DNA of 64,000 nucleotides from Pseudidiomarina indica (GTDB taxonomy: Bacteria; Pseudomonadota; Gammaproteobacteria; Enterobacterales; Alteromonadaceae), in NCBI RefSeq assembly GCF_900104245.1, contig NZ_FMXN01000008.1, positions 53,833 through 117,832 on the forward strand. Reading direction: 5' to 3'. The notes below the pieces were generated by a model. It saw only the letters and a program-made list of their open reading frames with translations. It searched no databases and had not been told where the DNA came from. A program made the position numbers and the translations under genes. Positions within the stretch are counted from its first letter, which is position 1, and each line of letters opens with the position of its first letter. This document shows, in pieces, positions 9,654 through 17,952 of the stretch.

Positions 9654-9677
9654 AGCCGTATAGACCCCTATGCGTAT
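9654..9677. promoter_or_regulatory. Tandem met-box-like array (MetJ operator)
   Basis: Three consecutive 8-mers, AGCCGTAT, AGACCCCT and ATGCGTAT, resemble the MetJ consensus AGACGTCT at 6, 6 and 5 of 8 positions with exact 8-base periodicity. MetJ with S-adenosylmethionine binds tandem met boxes cooperatively. The array lies between divergent metL and metJ, so it could repress both. Confidence 0.6.
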
Positions 9678-9755
9678 AAAGTTGACTGAATTAAATTCGC
9701 CAGTACAATTCAATACATTACGTAAGGTCTTTGGGATCTTTCTATTAAGGAGTAC

Positions 9756-10088
9756 ATGATGGAATGGAACGGAGAGTACATTTATCCGTATGTTGAACAT
9801 GGGAAAAAAAGTGAGCACGTTAAGAAAATAACCGTCTCAATTCCTACACGTGTCCTCAAAGTGTTAACCGACGAGCGTACTCGGCGGCAAGTAAAAAATT
9901 TGCGCCATGCCACCAATAGTGAGTTGTTGTGCGAAGCATTCCTGCACGCATTCACGGGGCAACCGTTGCCAACCGATGATGATTTACGCAAAGATAATCC
10001 TCATCAAGTGCCGGCTGCGGTTCGTGAAGAGCTGACCCGTCGAGGGTTGCCTATCCCTGAATGTTGCAGCGAAGACCCCCTCGAATAA
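9756..10088 (+). CDS. metJ: Methionine regulon repressor MetJ
   Basis: Ribbon-helix-helix repressor that uses S-adenosylmethionine as corepressor. The 110 aa protein carries the near-invariant family stretches [39 protein letters not shown] and [14 protein letters not shown], followed by HAFTGQPLP. Two ATGs are adjacent (9756 and 9759); AAGGAG at 9747-9752 serves either. It is divergent from metL, as in enteric bacteria where metJ faces met biosynthetic genes. Confidence 0.97.
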   Translation: MMEWNGEYIYPYVEHGKKSEHVKKITVSIPTRVLKVLTDERTRRQVKNLRHATNSELLCEAFLHAFTGQPLPTDDDLRKDNPHQVPAAVREELTRRGLPIPECCSEDPLE

Positions 10089-10096
10089 TCAGCTGA

Positions 10097-10123
10097 TTGC
10101 TGTAGCCATTCAGGCTACAGCAA
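10097..10123. terminator. Bidirectional hairpin between metJ and argH(A)
   Basis: TTGCTGTAGCC, loop ATTCA, GGCTACAGCAA is a perfect 11-bp stem between two convergent genes. The last codons and TAG stop of argH(A) are inside the stem. There is no clear T-tract on either side, so it may work as a transcript end protector or a factor-assisted terminator rather than a classical intrinsic terminator. Confidence 0.6.
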
Positions 10124-11956
10124 GTACTCCAACGCCGTTTCGTCACAATTGTCTTTGCGCGGACACAAATCACAATCTTTCATGACCTTTTCTGGGAGTT
10201 TTTCTTTCAGCGTTAAACGAAAGTTTAACCGGCCGAAAAACTCAGGCACTCGTGTTAGGACGATGGTGCGAGAAATTCCTAACTCACGTGCTTTCCACAA
10301 TAAGAATGCAACCAATTCAGCGCCTAACCCTTTGCCTTGAGCGCTCGGGAAGATGCCTAAGCTACGGATTTCCGCAAGGCCAGTGGTGTATACATAAAGT
10401 GCGGCACACCCCACCACCTCATCATCAATTTCTGCCACTGCAAAGCTTTGAATGGCTTGCAGCACATCGGCTTTATCACGCGGCAAGTTTTCACCTTGCT
10501 CGGCCCAATAGGCAATTAACTCACAAATTTTGTCAACGTCACTTAAGCGAGCTTGGCGTACATGATTGCTTGCTGCTTCCGCGGCTTGTAACCAGTCTTG
10601 AGCCTTTTTAATGGCCATTTTTACGGCGCCAGGTGCGGTCCCACCGTACGCTTTGCGCTGTTGTAAGCCGTAGTTCAAATCAAGCGTTGCGTACACATCC
10701 TGATCGATACGGTCACAGATTTGCTGAAACTCGGCCAGACTTAACTGTTCCAAAGCAAGGTTCTGTTGCTGGGCATACACCACCAGCTCCCCAGTGAGGT
10801 GATGCGCATCGCGGAATGGAATTCCTTTACTCACCATGTAATCTGCCAGCTCCGTCGCGTTGCTGTAGCCAAGCGCTGCCTGACGCGCGGCATGGTCACG
10901 GTTCACGGACAATTCAGGTAAGGCAAATGCGAGCATTTGCAAGCATTGCGCATAGGTGTGCAATGCATCAAACAACCCTTCTTTATCTTCTTGCATGTCC
11001 TTGTTGTAGGCTAAAGGCAAGCCTTTCAAAGTCATCTGCATGGCATGCTGATGGCCGACCACACGCCCGGTTTTACCCCGTAATAGTTCAAACAAATCAG
11101 GGTTTTTCTTTTGCGGCATGAGGGATGAACCACTGCTAATGCGGTCGCTCATGCTAAAGCAGCCTGATTCTCCGGAGCAGTAGAAAATAACATCTTCAGC
11201 AATGCGTGAAAGGTGAATCATTCCAGTGCTTGCGGCGTGGAGTAAATCCAACACAAAATCCCGATCGGATACGCCATCCAAGCTGTTGTCACAAGCATGG
11301 CGGAACCCAAGTTCGTGGGCGAGTGCTTCGCGATCAATGGCTGCCGTCGTACCCGCCAAGGCACCACTGCCCAGCGGGCTAACATCCATCCGGCGTACAG
11401 TTTCACGCAACCGACTGACATCGCGTTGGAGCATGCTGACGTATGCCATGGCCCAATGCCCAGCCACAATAGGTTGTGCACGTTGTAAGTGGGTATAGCC
11501 CGGCAACATCGCATCCTGATAGGTCTGCGCAAACTGCAACAGATTCTCAATGGCCGCTAGGTTTGCCGAAATTAACGATTGGGCAAACTGCTTGCAGAAC
11601 AAACGCAAGTCAGTGGCCACCAAATCGTTACGGCTGCGCCCCGTGTGTAGCTTTTTCGCCGTGTCACCAATGGCTTTGATCAGCTCAGCTTCCACCCAGC
11701 TATGGATGTCTTCTGCACCGCTTGCCAGCGGCAACTCGGGTTCCTTGGCCACTTGCTTGGCCAAGGCAGTAAGAGCCTGTTGTAACTGCTGATTTTCATC
11801 TGCCGAGATTAGTCCTGCATGCTGTAAGGCACCGGCCCAAGCTTTTGATGCTTGGATATCGAACGGTGCCAGCACGTAGTCGAACCGCAGCGAGTCGTTA
11901 AATTGTTTGAATTCAGCAGCGCTCGGCTGGCTGAAACGACCACCCCATAAGCTCAT
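10115..11956 (-). CDS. argH(A): Argininosuccinate lyase fused to N-acetylglutamate synthase
   Basis: One 613 aa chain carries the last and first activities of arginine synthesis. Residues 1 to about 460 are argininosuccinate lyase: MSLWGGRFSQP at the start and the fumarase-superfamily signature GSSLMPQKKNPD at about 278-290. Residues about 462-613 are a GNAT acetyltransferase with the acetyl-CoA loop QGKGLGAEL. A C-terminal cysteine cluster CDLCPRKDNC follows, typical of the short stand-alone N-acetylglutamate synthases. This fusion is known in marine gammaproteobacteria such as Moritella. It starts 3 bases after argG. Confidence 0.94.
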   Translation of the reverse strand: MSLWGGRFSQPSAAEFKQFNDSLRFDYVLAPFDIQASKAWAGALQHAGLISADENQQLQQALTALAKQVAKEPELPLASGAEDIHSWVEAELIKAIGDTAKKLHTGRSRNDLVATDLRLFCKQFAQSLISANLAAIENLLQFAQTYQDAMLPGYTHLQRAQPIVAGHWAMAYVSMLQRDVSRLRETVRRMDVSPLGSGALAGTTAAIDREALAHELGFRHACDNSLDGVSDRDFVLDLLHAASTGMIHLSRIAEDVIFYCSGESGCFSMSDRISSGSSLMPQKKNPDLFELLRGKTGRVVGHQHAMQMTLKGLPLAYNKDMQEDKEGLFDALHTYAQCLQMLAFALPELSVNRDHAARQAALGYSNATELADYMVSKGIPFRDAHHLTGELVVYAQQQNLALEQLSLAEFQQICDRIDQDVYATLDLNYGLQQRKAYGGTAPGAVKMAIKKAQDWLQAAEAASNHVRQARLSDVDKICELIAYWAEQGENLPRDKADVLQAIQSFAVAEIDDEVVGCAALYVYTTGLAEIRSLGIFPSAQGKGLGAELVAFLLWKARELGISRTIVLTRVPEFFGRLNFRLTLKEKLPEKVMKDCDLCPRKDNCDETALEYLL

Positions 11957-11959
11957 CGC

Positions 11960-13192
11960 TTACTCCTTGCCTGCACCGTCGTCATCGGCTTGCTGATGCA
12001 AAGCACGGATGCGGCTGGCTAAGCTGTAAAGACGAATAAATCCTTCGGCATGCTTTTGATTATAGACTTCGTCTTCATCAAAGGTCGCAAATGCGTTGGA
12101 GTACAAGCTGTTCGGTGAACGTTTTTGGGTCACGGTTACTTGGCCCTTGTAGAGCTTCACTACAATGTCACCGCTGAGTGGTTCAGCAATTTTGGTGGCA
12201 GCCGCTAACATCACGTCTTTTAACGGCGTGAACCAGCGCCCGTCGTACATTAATTGAGCAAATTCATTCCCTAAGCGAATGCGGTAGTCTTGGGTGGTGC
12301 GGTCCAGCACCAAGCTCTCTAGACCCAGCATAGCTGCGCGCAATACTTCGCCTGCAGGAGTTTCATAACAACCGCGTGACTTCATGCCAACCAGACGGTT
12401 CTCGACCATATCGAGACGGCCGACACCGTGTGCACCGGCAATTTGGTTCAGGTGCAAAATGGCTTCTACTGGCGCATACGCCTGTCCATCAATGTGCGTT
12501 AGCTCGCCTTGTTGGAACGAGAGTTGTAAATATTGTGGTTGATCGGGTGCTTGTTCCGGCGCCACGGTCCAGGTCCAAACCTGTTCGGTTGGCTCGTTCC
12601 ACGGATCTTCCAACTCGCCGCCTTCGGTCGAAATATGCCAAAGGTTCGCGTCGCGGCTATAAATTTTGGTCACAGACGCACTGCATGGAATGTTGCGTTC
12701 TGCTAAGTAAGCTAACAGATCAGGACGTGAACGCATGGTCCATTCACGCCATGGCGCAATCACGGTTAACTCAGGTGCGAGTGCGGCAAAAGCCGACTCA
12801 AAACGCACTTGGTCGTTTCCTTTCCCGGTACAGCCGTGCGCAAGGGCATCGGCGCCCACTTTACGAGCAACATCAACTTGCGCTTGCGCAATAATCGGAC
12901 GTGCTAAGGCGGTCCCTAACAGGTATTGGCCTTCATAAATTGCTCCGGTTTTTAACGTCGGGTAAATCACTTCGCGAGCAAATTTCTCTTTCAAGTCAAC
13001 GATATGGCAGCTGCTGGCACCGGACGCGATGGCTTTGGCTTCAATGCCTTCCAGCTCTTCGTCGCCTTGACCAACGTCAGCGACAAAGGCGACAACGTCA
13101 CAGTCGTAGTTTTCTTTTAACCATGGCACGATGGCCGATGTGTCCAAGCCTCCAGAGTAAGCGAGAACGACTTTATTGATTGACTTACTCAT
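11960..13192 (-). CDS. argG: Argininosuccinate synthase
   Basis: Joins citrulline and aspartate with ATP to give argininosuccinate in the cytoplasm. The 410 aa protein begins [19 protein letters not shown], with the ATP PP-loop AYSGGLDTS at 10-18. It also has [17 protein letters not shown] (about 114-130), conserved in the family. The start ATG overlaps the argF stop (ATGA), and argH(A) follows after 3 bases, so the operon is translationally coupled here. Confidence 0.97.
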   Translation of the reverse strand: MSKSINKVVLAYSGGLDTSAIVPWLKENYDCDVVAFVADVGQGDEELEGIEAKAIASGASSCHIVDLKEKFAREVIYPTLKTGAIYEGQYLLGTALARPIIAQAQVDVARKVGADALAHGCTGKGNDQVRFESAFAALAPELTVIAPWREWTMRSRPDLLAYLAERNIPCSASVTKIYSRDANLWHISTEGGELEDPWNEPTEQVWTWTVAPEQAPDQPQYLQLSFQQGELTHIDGQAYAPVEAILHLNQIAGAHGVGRLDMVENRLVGMKSRGCYETPAGEVLRAAMLGLESLVLDRTTQDYRIRLGNEFAQLMYDGRWFTPLKDVMLAAATKIAEPLSGDIVVKLYKGQVTVTQKRSPNSLYSNAFATFDEDEVYNQKHAEGFIRLYSLASRIRALHQQADDDGAGKE

Positions 13193-14103
13193 GCGTGAGC
13201 TCCTTCAAATAGTTTAACTAAAACAGCGTTTTGGGCGTGGAGGCGGTTTTCGGCTTGGAATAGCACCAAACTTTGTGGGCTATCAATCACTTCTGCCGTG
13301 ACTTCACGACCGCGATAAGCAGGTAAACAATGCATAAAATAGTTTGCATTGAGTTGTTGCATCAGGGCACGATTGACCTGATACGGGGCGAAGTCTTGCA
13401 TGACCGCGCCTTGATCACGTTCTTGACCCATCGACACCCAAGTATCGGTATAGATCACGTCCGTGGACTGTAACTGATCCAAATCATGGACCAAGGTGAT
13501 GGAGCCACCAGACTGTTGCGCCAATTGTTGCGCCTGGGCCAGCATGGCGGCATCAGGGGCATACCCTAGCGGAGTCACCACTTGCATGTGCATGCCCGTT
13601 TGTGCGGCACCGGCCATTAAAGCTTGGCACACGTTATTGCCATCACCAATATAGGTGAAGTGAATTTGGTCTAAAGCGCCCACTTGCTCTTGCAAAGTCA
13701 GCAAATCGGCCAACGCTTGGCATGGATGACAGGTGTCACTCAAAGCGTTGATAACGGGCTTGTCTGATGCAGCAGCTAAGTCAGTGATGGTTTGTTGAGA
13801 AAATACGCGTGCGACAATGGCGTCGTGCCATAACGCAAGGTTCGCGCCCACATCACTGGCTGGCTCCCGCTCGCCAATTAAGTTTTGCGCATCTAAATAA
13901 ATGCTATGCCCGCCCAGGCGGTGAATGCCGGCCGCAAAGCTTGCGCGGGTCCGTAATGACGGCTTTTCAAATAACAAGGCAATGCTTTTGCCCTGTAAAA
14001 AAGTGGCCCAAGCCGCAGGGCGTTGCTTAATGGTTTGAGCTAATTGCAGTAGCTCTGTGGTTTGTTGCGGTTGCAACGTCCACATATCAATTAAATCGTT
14101 CAT
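13189..14103 (-). CDS. argF: Ornithine carbamoyltransferase
   Basis: Transfers the carbamoyl group from carbamoyl phosphate to ornithine, giving citrulline. The 304 aa protein has the carbamoyl-phosphate loop [12 protein letters not shown] (the SxRTR form), the ornithine-loop cysteine motif [11 protein letters not shown] near the C-terminus, and [18 protein letters not shown]. The KPSLRTR variant of the more usual STRTR is found in a recognised group of bacterial enzymes. Acetylornithine transcarbamylase is an unlikely alternative given argB and argC in the same operon. Confidence 0.93.
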   Translation of the reverse strand: MNDLIDMWTLQPQQTTELLQLAQTIKQRPAAWATFLQGKSIALLFEKPSLRTRASFAAGIHRLGGHSIYLDAQNLIGEREPASDVGANLALWHDAIVARVFSQQTITDLAAASDKPVINALSDTCHPCQALADLLTLQEQVGALDQIHFTYIGDGNNVCQALMAGAAQTGMHMQVVTPLGYAPDAAMLAQAQQLAQQSGGSITLVHDLDQLQSTDVIYTDTWVSMGQERDQGAVMQDFAPYQVNRALMQQLNANYFMHCLPAYRGREVTAEVIDSPQSLVLFQAENRLHAQNAVLVKLFEGAHA

Positions 14104-14148
14104 TTGGGTTGATCCCTACACGTCAAAACTAAAGATGATTGGCGGCAA

Positions 14149-14916
14149 TTAAAGACGGATGCGGGTTCCGGCTGCTTCACCTCGTGCCAGTCGAGTGAGC
14201 GCTTTGGCATCTTGCCAGCCGGCCACCGCGATGCTTCGTCGCGATGCTTGTGCCGCTTGTAGCGCGGCGGTGAGTTTGACTAACATGCCATCACGCACGG
14301 TGCCATTGGTCATCAGCGTTTGCGCATGATGCGCATCAATGGTGTCGATGAGTTCACCTTGATGATCGAGAATTCCCGGCACATCGGTGAGCAGAATTAA
14401 ATCGGCATGTAAGAGTTGGGCAATTGCAGCGGCCGCCAAATCAGCATTGACGTTGAGTCGCTCGCCGTTTGGACCCACTCCAATCGAACTAATAATGGGG
14501 AGGAAGTTTTTATCCAATAATAGTTCTAATAAGGTGGCATCCTGGGGGCTAGGCACCCCTACACAACCACGGCTGTGGTCAACTTCACAGGTCACACTAT
14601 GGCCTGCAGCAAGGGTTAACCCCACTGCATTGAGCTGATGCTGTTGAGCAAGCGCCACTAGTTGGCTATTAATATCACCCGCCAACACACCGGTGACCAT
14701 CGGAATATGCTCCGCTAGGGTGATGCGTTGACCATCCACCTTTTCGCTGGTGAAGCCCAGTTGATTTAATAAGCTTTGTACTTGGTCACCCCCCCCATGC
14801 ACCAGCACTAAGGCCCGCAGCCGTGCCAGTTGCTCAATGGTGGTGAGCAATTGATGAAGGTGATCCGCGTTTTGCAGAACGCGACCGCCTACTTTAATGA
14901 CTAAAGGGCTGCTCAT
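14149..14916 (-). CDS. argB: Acetylglutamate kinase
   Basis: Phosphorylates N-acetylglutamate, the second step of arginine synthesis. The 255 aa protein has the amino-acid-kinase fold markers VIKVGGRVL (about 5-13), LVHGGGDQV (about 38-46), NVNADLAAAAIA and LLTDVPGIL. It is the short form, lacking the N-terminal helix of arginine-sensitive kinases, so feedback control probably acts elsewhere (for example on the acetyltransferase). It overlaps the end of argC by 4 bases and is followed by argF after 45 bases. Confidence 0.96.
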   Translation of the reverse strand: MSSPLVIKVGGRVLQNADHLHQLLTTIEQLARLRALVLVHGGGDQVQSLLNQLGFTSEKVDGQRITLAEHIPMVTGVLAGDINSQLVALAQQHQLNAVGLTLAAGHSVTCEVDHSRGCVGVPSPQDATLLELLLDKNFLPIISSIGVGPNGERLNVNADLAAAAIAQLLHADLILLTDVPGILDHQGELIDTIDAHHAQTLMTNGTVRDGMLVKLTAALQAAQASRRSIAVAGWQDAKALTRLARGEAAGTRIRL

Positions 14917-15932
14917 ACTACTCCCCCGCGCTGGGTTAACCCAGTGTCACTGGCAAGGCCATAGTATTGGTTGGCAAGCTGCACTGCTTGGGCAGCAGCC
15001 CCTTTGAGTAAATTATCGATGGCAGCACAGACAATCAGATGTTGTTGCGCCACGACCGGGTAAATATCACAGTAGGCCGTGCCGACAACGTCATTCACCG
15101 CTGGTGGTTGCTGCCGTAATCTAACTAACGGCTGCTTGGTATAAGCTTGTTGATAGGCCGCCTGCACGTCATCCATGCTCACCCCAGCTTTTAACGGAGC
15201 ATGAATGGTGGCCAATATACCCCGTTTAAAATTCCCTAAATGAGGCACAAAGATCACGTCACGACCTAAGGCCTGAGCAATTTCAGGTTGATGACGATGG
15301 CTCGCAACGCCGTAGGCAACCAAGCTGACTTCACAAAAGCTGGTATGGGCAGCGGCTTTACGGCCGGCGCCTGAAACCCCACTGACGGCGTTGATCACTG
15401 GGGTACCGGCGAGCAATGGCAGCACTGGCTTTAACGCCAAATTTGCGACGGTTGGATAGCAGCCAGGCACCGCGATTAACGATTCAGTCCCGCTGAGAGT
15501 TGTCCATTCTGCTAAGCCATATGGAATCTGTTGTGGCAACGCACCTGAGCGACGAAAGCCATAAACGCGTTCGTGTTCTTCGGCATCGTGCAGACGAAAA
15601 GCACCGGACAGATCAAAAACCACTAAACCCGCAGCAATTAATTGCGGGGCAAGTTCTGCACTGGCTTCATGGGGGAGTGCTAAAAATACGACGCGCACTT
15701 GCTGTGCCAATTCGCTTAGTAATTCGGTGTGCCATGGTTGCACGTTCAGCTCCAGTTGCCCGGCTAACGTAGGGTACAACTGAGCCAGTGACGAGCTATC
15801 GCCACGCGCACCTGAAGAGAACGCATAGTCCAGCGAAAAATATGGATGGTTATGCAGCAGCCAACAAAGTTCTACGCCGCTGTACCCACTGGCGCCAAAA
15901 ACTGCACAGGGGATTGATTGTTCATGCTTCAC
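14913..15932 (-). CDS. argC: N-acetyl-gamma-glutamyl-phosphate reductase
   Basis: NADPH-dependent reductase for the third step of arginine synthesis, first gene of the argCBFGH(A) operon. The 339 aa protein has the nucleotide loop VFGASGYSGVELC (about 11-23) and the catalytic cysteine in AVPGCYPTVANL. The His-containing HRHQPEI and HLGNFKRGI follow. The start is GTG, as no in-frame ATG is near and the alignment of the loop needs the upstream residues. Two ARG boxes lie about 75-110 bases upstream. Confidence 0.95.
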   Translation of the reverse strand: MKHEQSIPCAVFGASGYSGVELCWLLHNHPYFSLDYAFSSGARGDSSSLAQLYPTLAGQLELNVQPWHTELLSELAQQVRVVFLALPHEASAELAPQLIAAGLVVFDLSGAFRLHDAEEHERVYGFRRSGALPQQIPYGLAEWTTLSGTESLIAVPGCYPTVANLALKPVLPLLAGTPVINAVSGVSGAGRKAAAHTSFCEVSLVAYGVASHRHQPEIAQALGRDVIFVPHLGNFKRGILATIHAPLKAGVSMDDVQAAYQQAYTKQPLVRLRQQPPAVNDVVGTAYCDIYPVVAQQHLIVCAAIDNLLKGAAAQAVQLANQYYGLASDTGLTQRGGVV

Positions 15933-16001
15933 TTGTTAAACCCATGTCACCGAAAAAGGGAGCAAATAGGCGCGCATTTTATAGAATAAAAATGCACGAA
16001 A

Positions 16002-16040
16002 CAAGAATAATAATTCTCTTTACATGAATTTTTATTTTGT
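16002..16040. promoter_or_regulatory. Pair of ARG boxes (ArgR operator) for the arg operon
   Basis: Box 1, AGAATAATAATTCT at 16004-16017, is a perfect dyad matching GAAT-N4-ATTC of the ArgR consensus. Box 2, TGAATTTTTATTTTG at 16025-16039, matches TGAATNNNNATTCA except in the last positions. The dyad centres are 21 bases apart, i.e. two 18-bp boxes with a 3-bp gap, the standard spacing for an ArgR hexamer. They lie upstream of argC and may also affect the divergent rpmE. Confidence 0.85.
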
Positions 16041-16078
16041 AAAGAACAAAGAATCCTCAAGCGGTCGTTAAGGATTGC

Positions 16079-16107
16079 TTGATCTTGGTTTGCGGGCTGT
16101 TTATAAT
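16079..16107 (+). promoter_or_regulatory. Promoter of rpmE
   Basis: TTGATC at 16079-16084 and a perfect TATAAT at 16102-16107 are separated by 17 bases. Transcription would start near 16114, leaving a leader of roughly 100 bases before rpmE. Confidence 0.75.
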
Positions 16108-16217
16108 TCGCGCCCTAATTTGCCGCGTTGATGAATAAAGCAGCGCTTGTTTAACACAATAATTTGCATGGTATCCGGCATTGGATCGGATGGCGATGCA
16201 GCCTAACGAGGTAACCC

Positions 16218-16433
16218 ATGAAATCAGGTATCCATCCAGAATATACCGAGATGAAAGTCTCTTGCTCTTGCGGTCACTCATTTGTGACTAAATCAACTCG
16301 CGGCGGCGAGCTGCATTTGGACGTTTGTTCAGAATGCCATCCATTCTACACTGGTAAACAGCGTGTGATGGACACCGGTGGTCGTATTGAGAAATTCAAT
16401 AAGCGTTTCAGCGTGTTGGGCGGCAAGAAGTAA
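16218..16433 (+). CDS. rpmE: Ribosomal protein L31 (zinc form)
   Basis: Large-subunit ribosomal protein of 71 aa. It has the four zinc-ligand cysteines C16, C18, C37 and C40 (CSC and CSEC), so it is the zinc-containing C+ paralogue rather than the zinc-free YkgM type. The ending [12 protein letters not shown] is typical. It has its own promoter and is followed by a strong terminator, so it is a single-gene unit. In enterobacteria it also neighbours priA, which lies 1.5 kb downstream here. Confidence 0.97.
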   Translation: MKSGIHPEYTEMKVSCSCGHSFVTKSTRGGELHLDVCSECHPFYTGKQRVMDTGGRIEKFNKRFSVLGGKK

Positions 16434-16468
16434 GTTCTTCTTAAAGCACCAAAGCATCTGCTTATTCC

Positions 16469-16504
16469 CACAAGGCAGCCTCGGCTGCCTTGTGTCGTTT
16501 TGGC
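16469..16504 (+). terminator. Intrinsic terminator of rpmE
   Basis: CACAAGGCAGC, loop CTCG, GCTGCCTTGTG makes a perfect 11-bp stem followed by TCGTTTTGG, 35 bases after the rpmE stop. Confidence 0.8.
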
Positions 16505-16659
16505 CCCATGATCCTTCCCAATCCTCGATTTCCGCATTGAAACTGTGATTTTTTCTGAGAATCAATCAGGTAAGATTTCTTCTTGCATAGATTCCCTCTA
16601 CAATAGCACTATTCATCAAGGTTATTTTCTCTATTCGATTGATTTAGGTGCACCACACT

Positions 16660-17907
16660 ATGACTGATTTTCGCAAACAAGCGTTGGACTATCACGCCCT
16701 CCCTACCCCTGGAAAAATTAGCATTGAACTGACCAAACCTGCGGAAACAAGTAAAGATTTAGCGTTAGCTTATAGTCCTGGAGTTGCTGAACCGGTTCGC
16801 GCAATCGCGGAAAACCCTGATGATGTGTATAAGTACACGGCGAAAGGTAATTTAGTGGCGGTTATTTCTAATGGAACTGCCATTTTAGGGCTCGGCAACC
16901 TTGGCCCCATGGCATCCAAGCCCGTTATGGAAGGGAAAGCACTGTTATTCAAGCGGTTTGCTGGTCTCGATGCAATTGACATTGAAGTAACGCACCGCAC
17001 CACACAAGACTTTATTAACACCGTGGCCAACATTGCGGATAGTTTCGGTGGGGTTAACTTGGAAGATATTAAAGCCCCCGAGTGTTTTGAAATTGAACAA
17101 GCACTGATTGCGCGTTGTGAAGTGCCAATTTTTCATGACGACCAGCATGGCACCGCCATTGTAACGGCTGCGGGCTTATTGAATGCGTTGGAAATTCAAG
17201 GCAAGCGTTTGCCAAAAGCTAAAATTGTTTGCTTGGGCGCCGGTGCGGCGGCCATTGCTTGTATGGAGCTACTAATTAAGTGCGGCGCTCAGCGGGAAAA
17301 TATTTATATGCTTGATTCAAAAGGCGTGATTCATACTCGCCGTGAGGATTTGAACGAGTATAAAGCACTGTTTGCCAACAACACGGACAAACGGACGCTG
17401 CAAGAAGTGATCACCGAAGCGGATGTGTTTGTTGGGGTGTCTGGACCGAACTTGTTATCGCCTGATGATCTGAAGTTGATGGCGGAAAATCCGATTGTTT
17501 TTGCCTGTTCGAATCCTGATCCGGAAATTAAGCCTGAAATTGCGCTTGCCGCACGCGATGACTTAATCATGGCAACCGGTCGTTCGGATTATCCGAACCA
17601 AGTCAATAACGTGTTGTGCTTCCCCTTTATTTTCCGTGGGGCATTGGACGTACGAGCAAAAGCCATTAACGATGAAATGAAGCTAGCAGCGGTCGAAGCG
17701 ATCCGGCAATTAGCGAAAGAACCTGTTCCAGCAGAGGTCTTGCAAGCCGCAGGAGTTGATAAGTTAGAGTTTGGCGCTCAATACATTATTCCAAAACCGA
17801 TGGACCCACGGTTACGTACTCGCGTCTCGAAAGCTGTGGCAATTGCAGCAGTCTCATCGGGTGCGGCACGTATCGACTTGCCTAAAAATTATATGGCGGA
17901 ATCATAG
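16660..17907 (+). CDS. maeB: NADP-type malic enzyme, short form
   Basis: Oxidatively decarboxylates malate to pyruvate with NADP. The 415 aa protein has the N-terminal malic domain (LAYSPGVAEPV, GTAILGLGNLGP at about 70-81, catalytic-lysine region MEGKALLFK) and the metal-binding FHDDQHGTAIVT. A Rossmann loop VCLGAGAAAIACMELL (about 191-206) follows. It stops before the phosphotransacetylase-like domain found in the 759 aa E. coli MaeB, so it is the short enzyme type. ATG at 16660 is chosen over an upstream in-frame GTG (16648) because AGGTG sits just ahead of it. Confidence 0.9.
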   Translation: MTDFRKQALDYHALPTPGKISIELTKPAETSKDLALAYSPGVAEPVRAIAENPDDVYKYTAKGNLVAVISNGTAILGLGNLGPMASKPVMEGKALLFKRFAGLDAIDIEVTHRTTQDFINTVANIADSFGGVNLEDIKAPECFEIEQALIARCEVPIFHDDQHGTAIVTAAGLLNALEIQGKRLPKAKIVCLGAGAAAIACMELLIKCGAQRENIYMLDSKGVIHTRREDLNEYKALFANNTDKRTLQEVITEADVFVGVSGPNLLSPDDLKLMAENPIVFACSNPDPEIKPEIALAARDDLIMATGRSDYPNQVNNVLCFPFIFRGALDVRAKAINDEMKLAAVEAIRQLAKEPVPAEVLQAAGVDKLEFGAQYIIPKPMDPRLRTRVSKAVAIAAVSSGAARIDLPKNYMAES

Positions 17908-17952
17908 TCGCGGCGATTAACCCGCGTTGTATTTCAAGGTACACTGTGCGGC

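Noticed and set aside
12376..12894. 172-codon open frame on the plus strand
   Set aside because: Lies wholly antisense to argG, an intact conserved gene; basic low-complexity product without known motifs, typical of a shadow frame.
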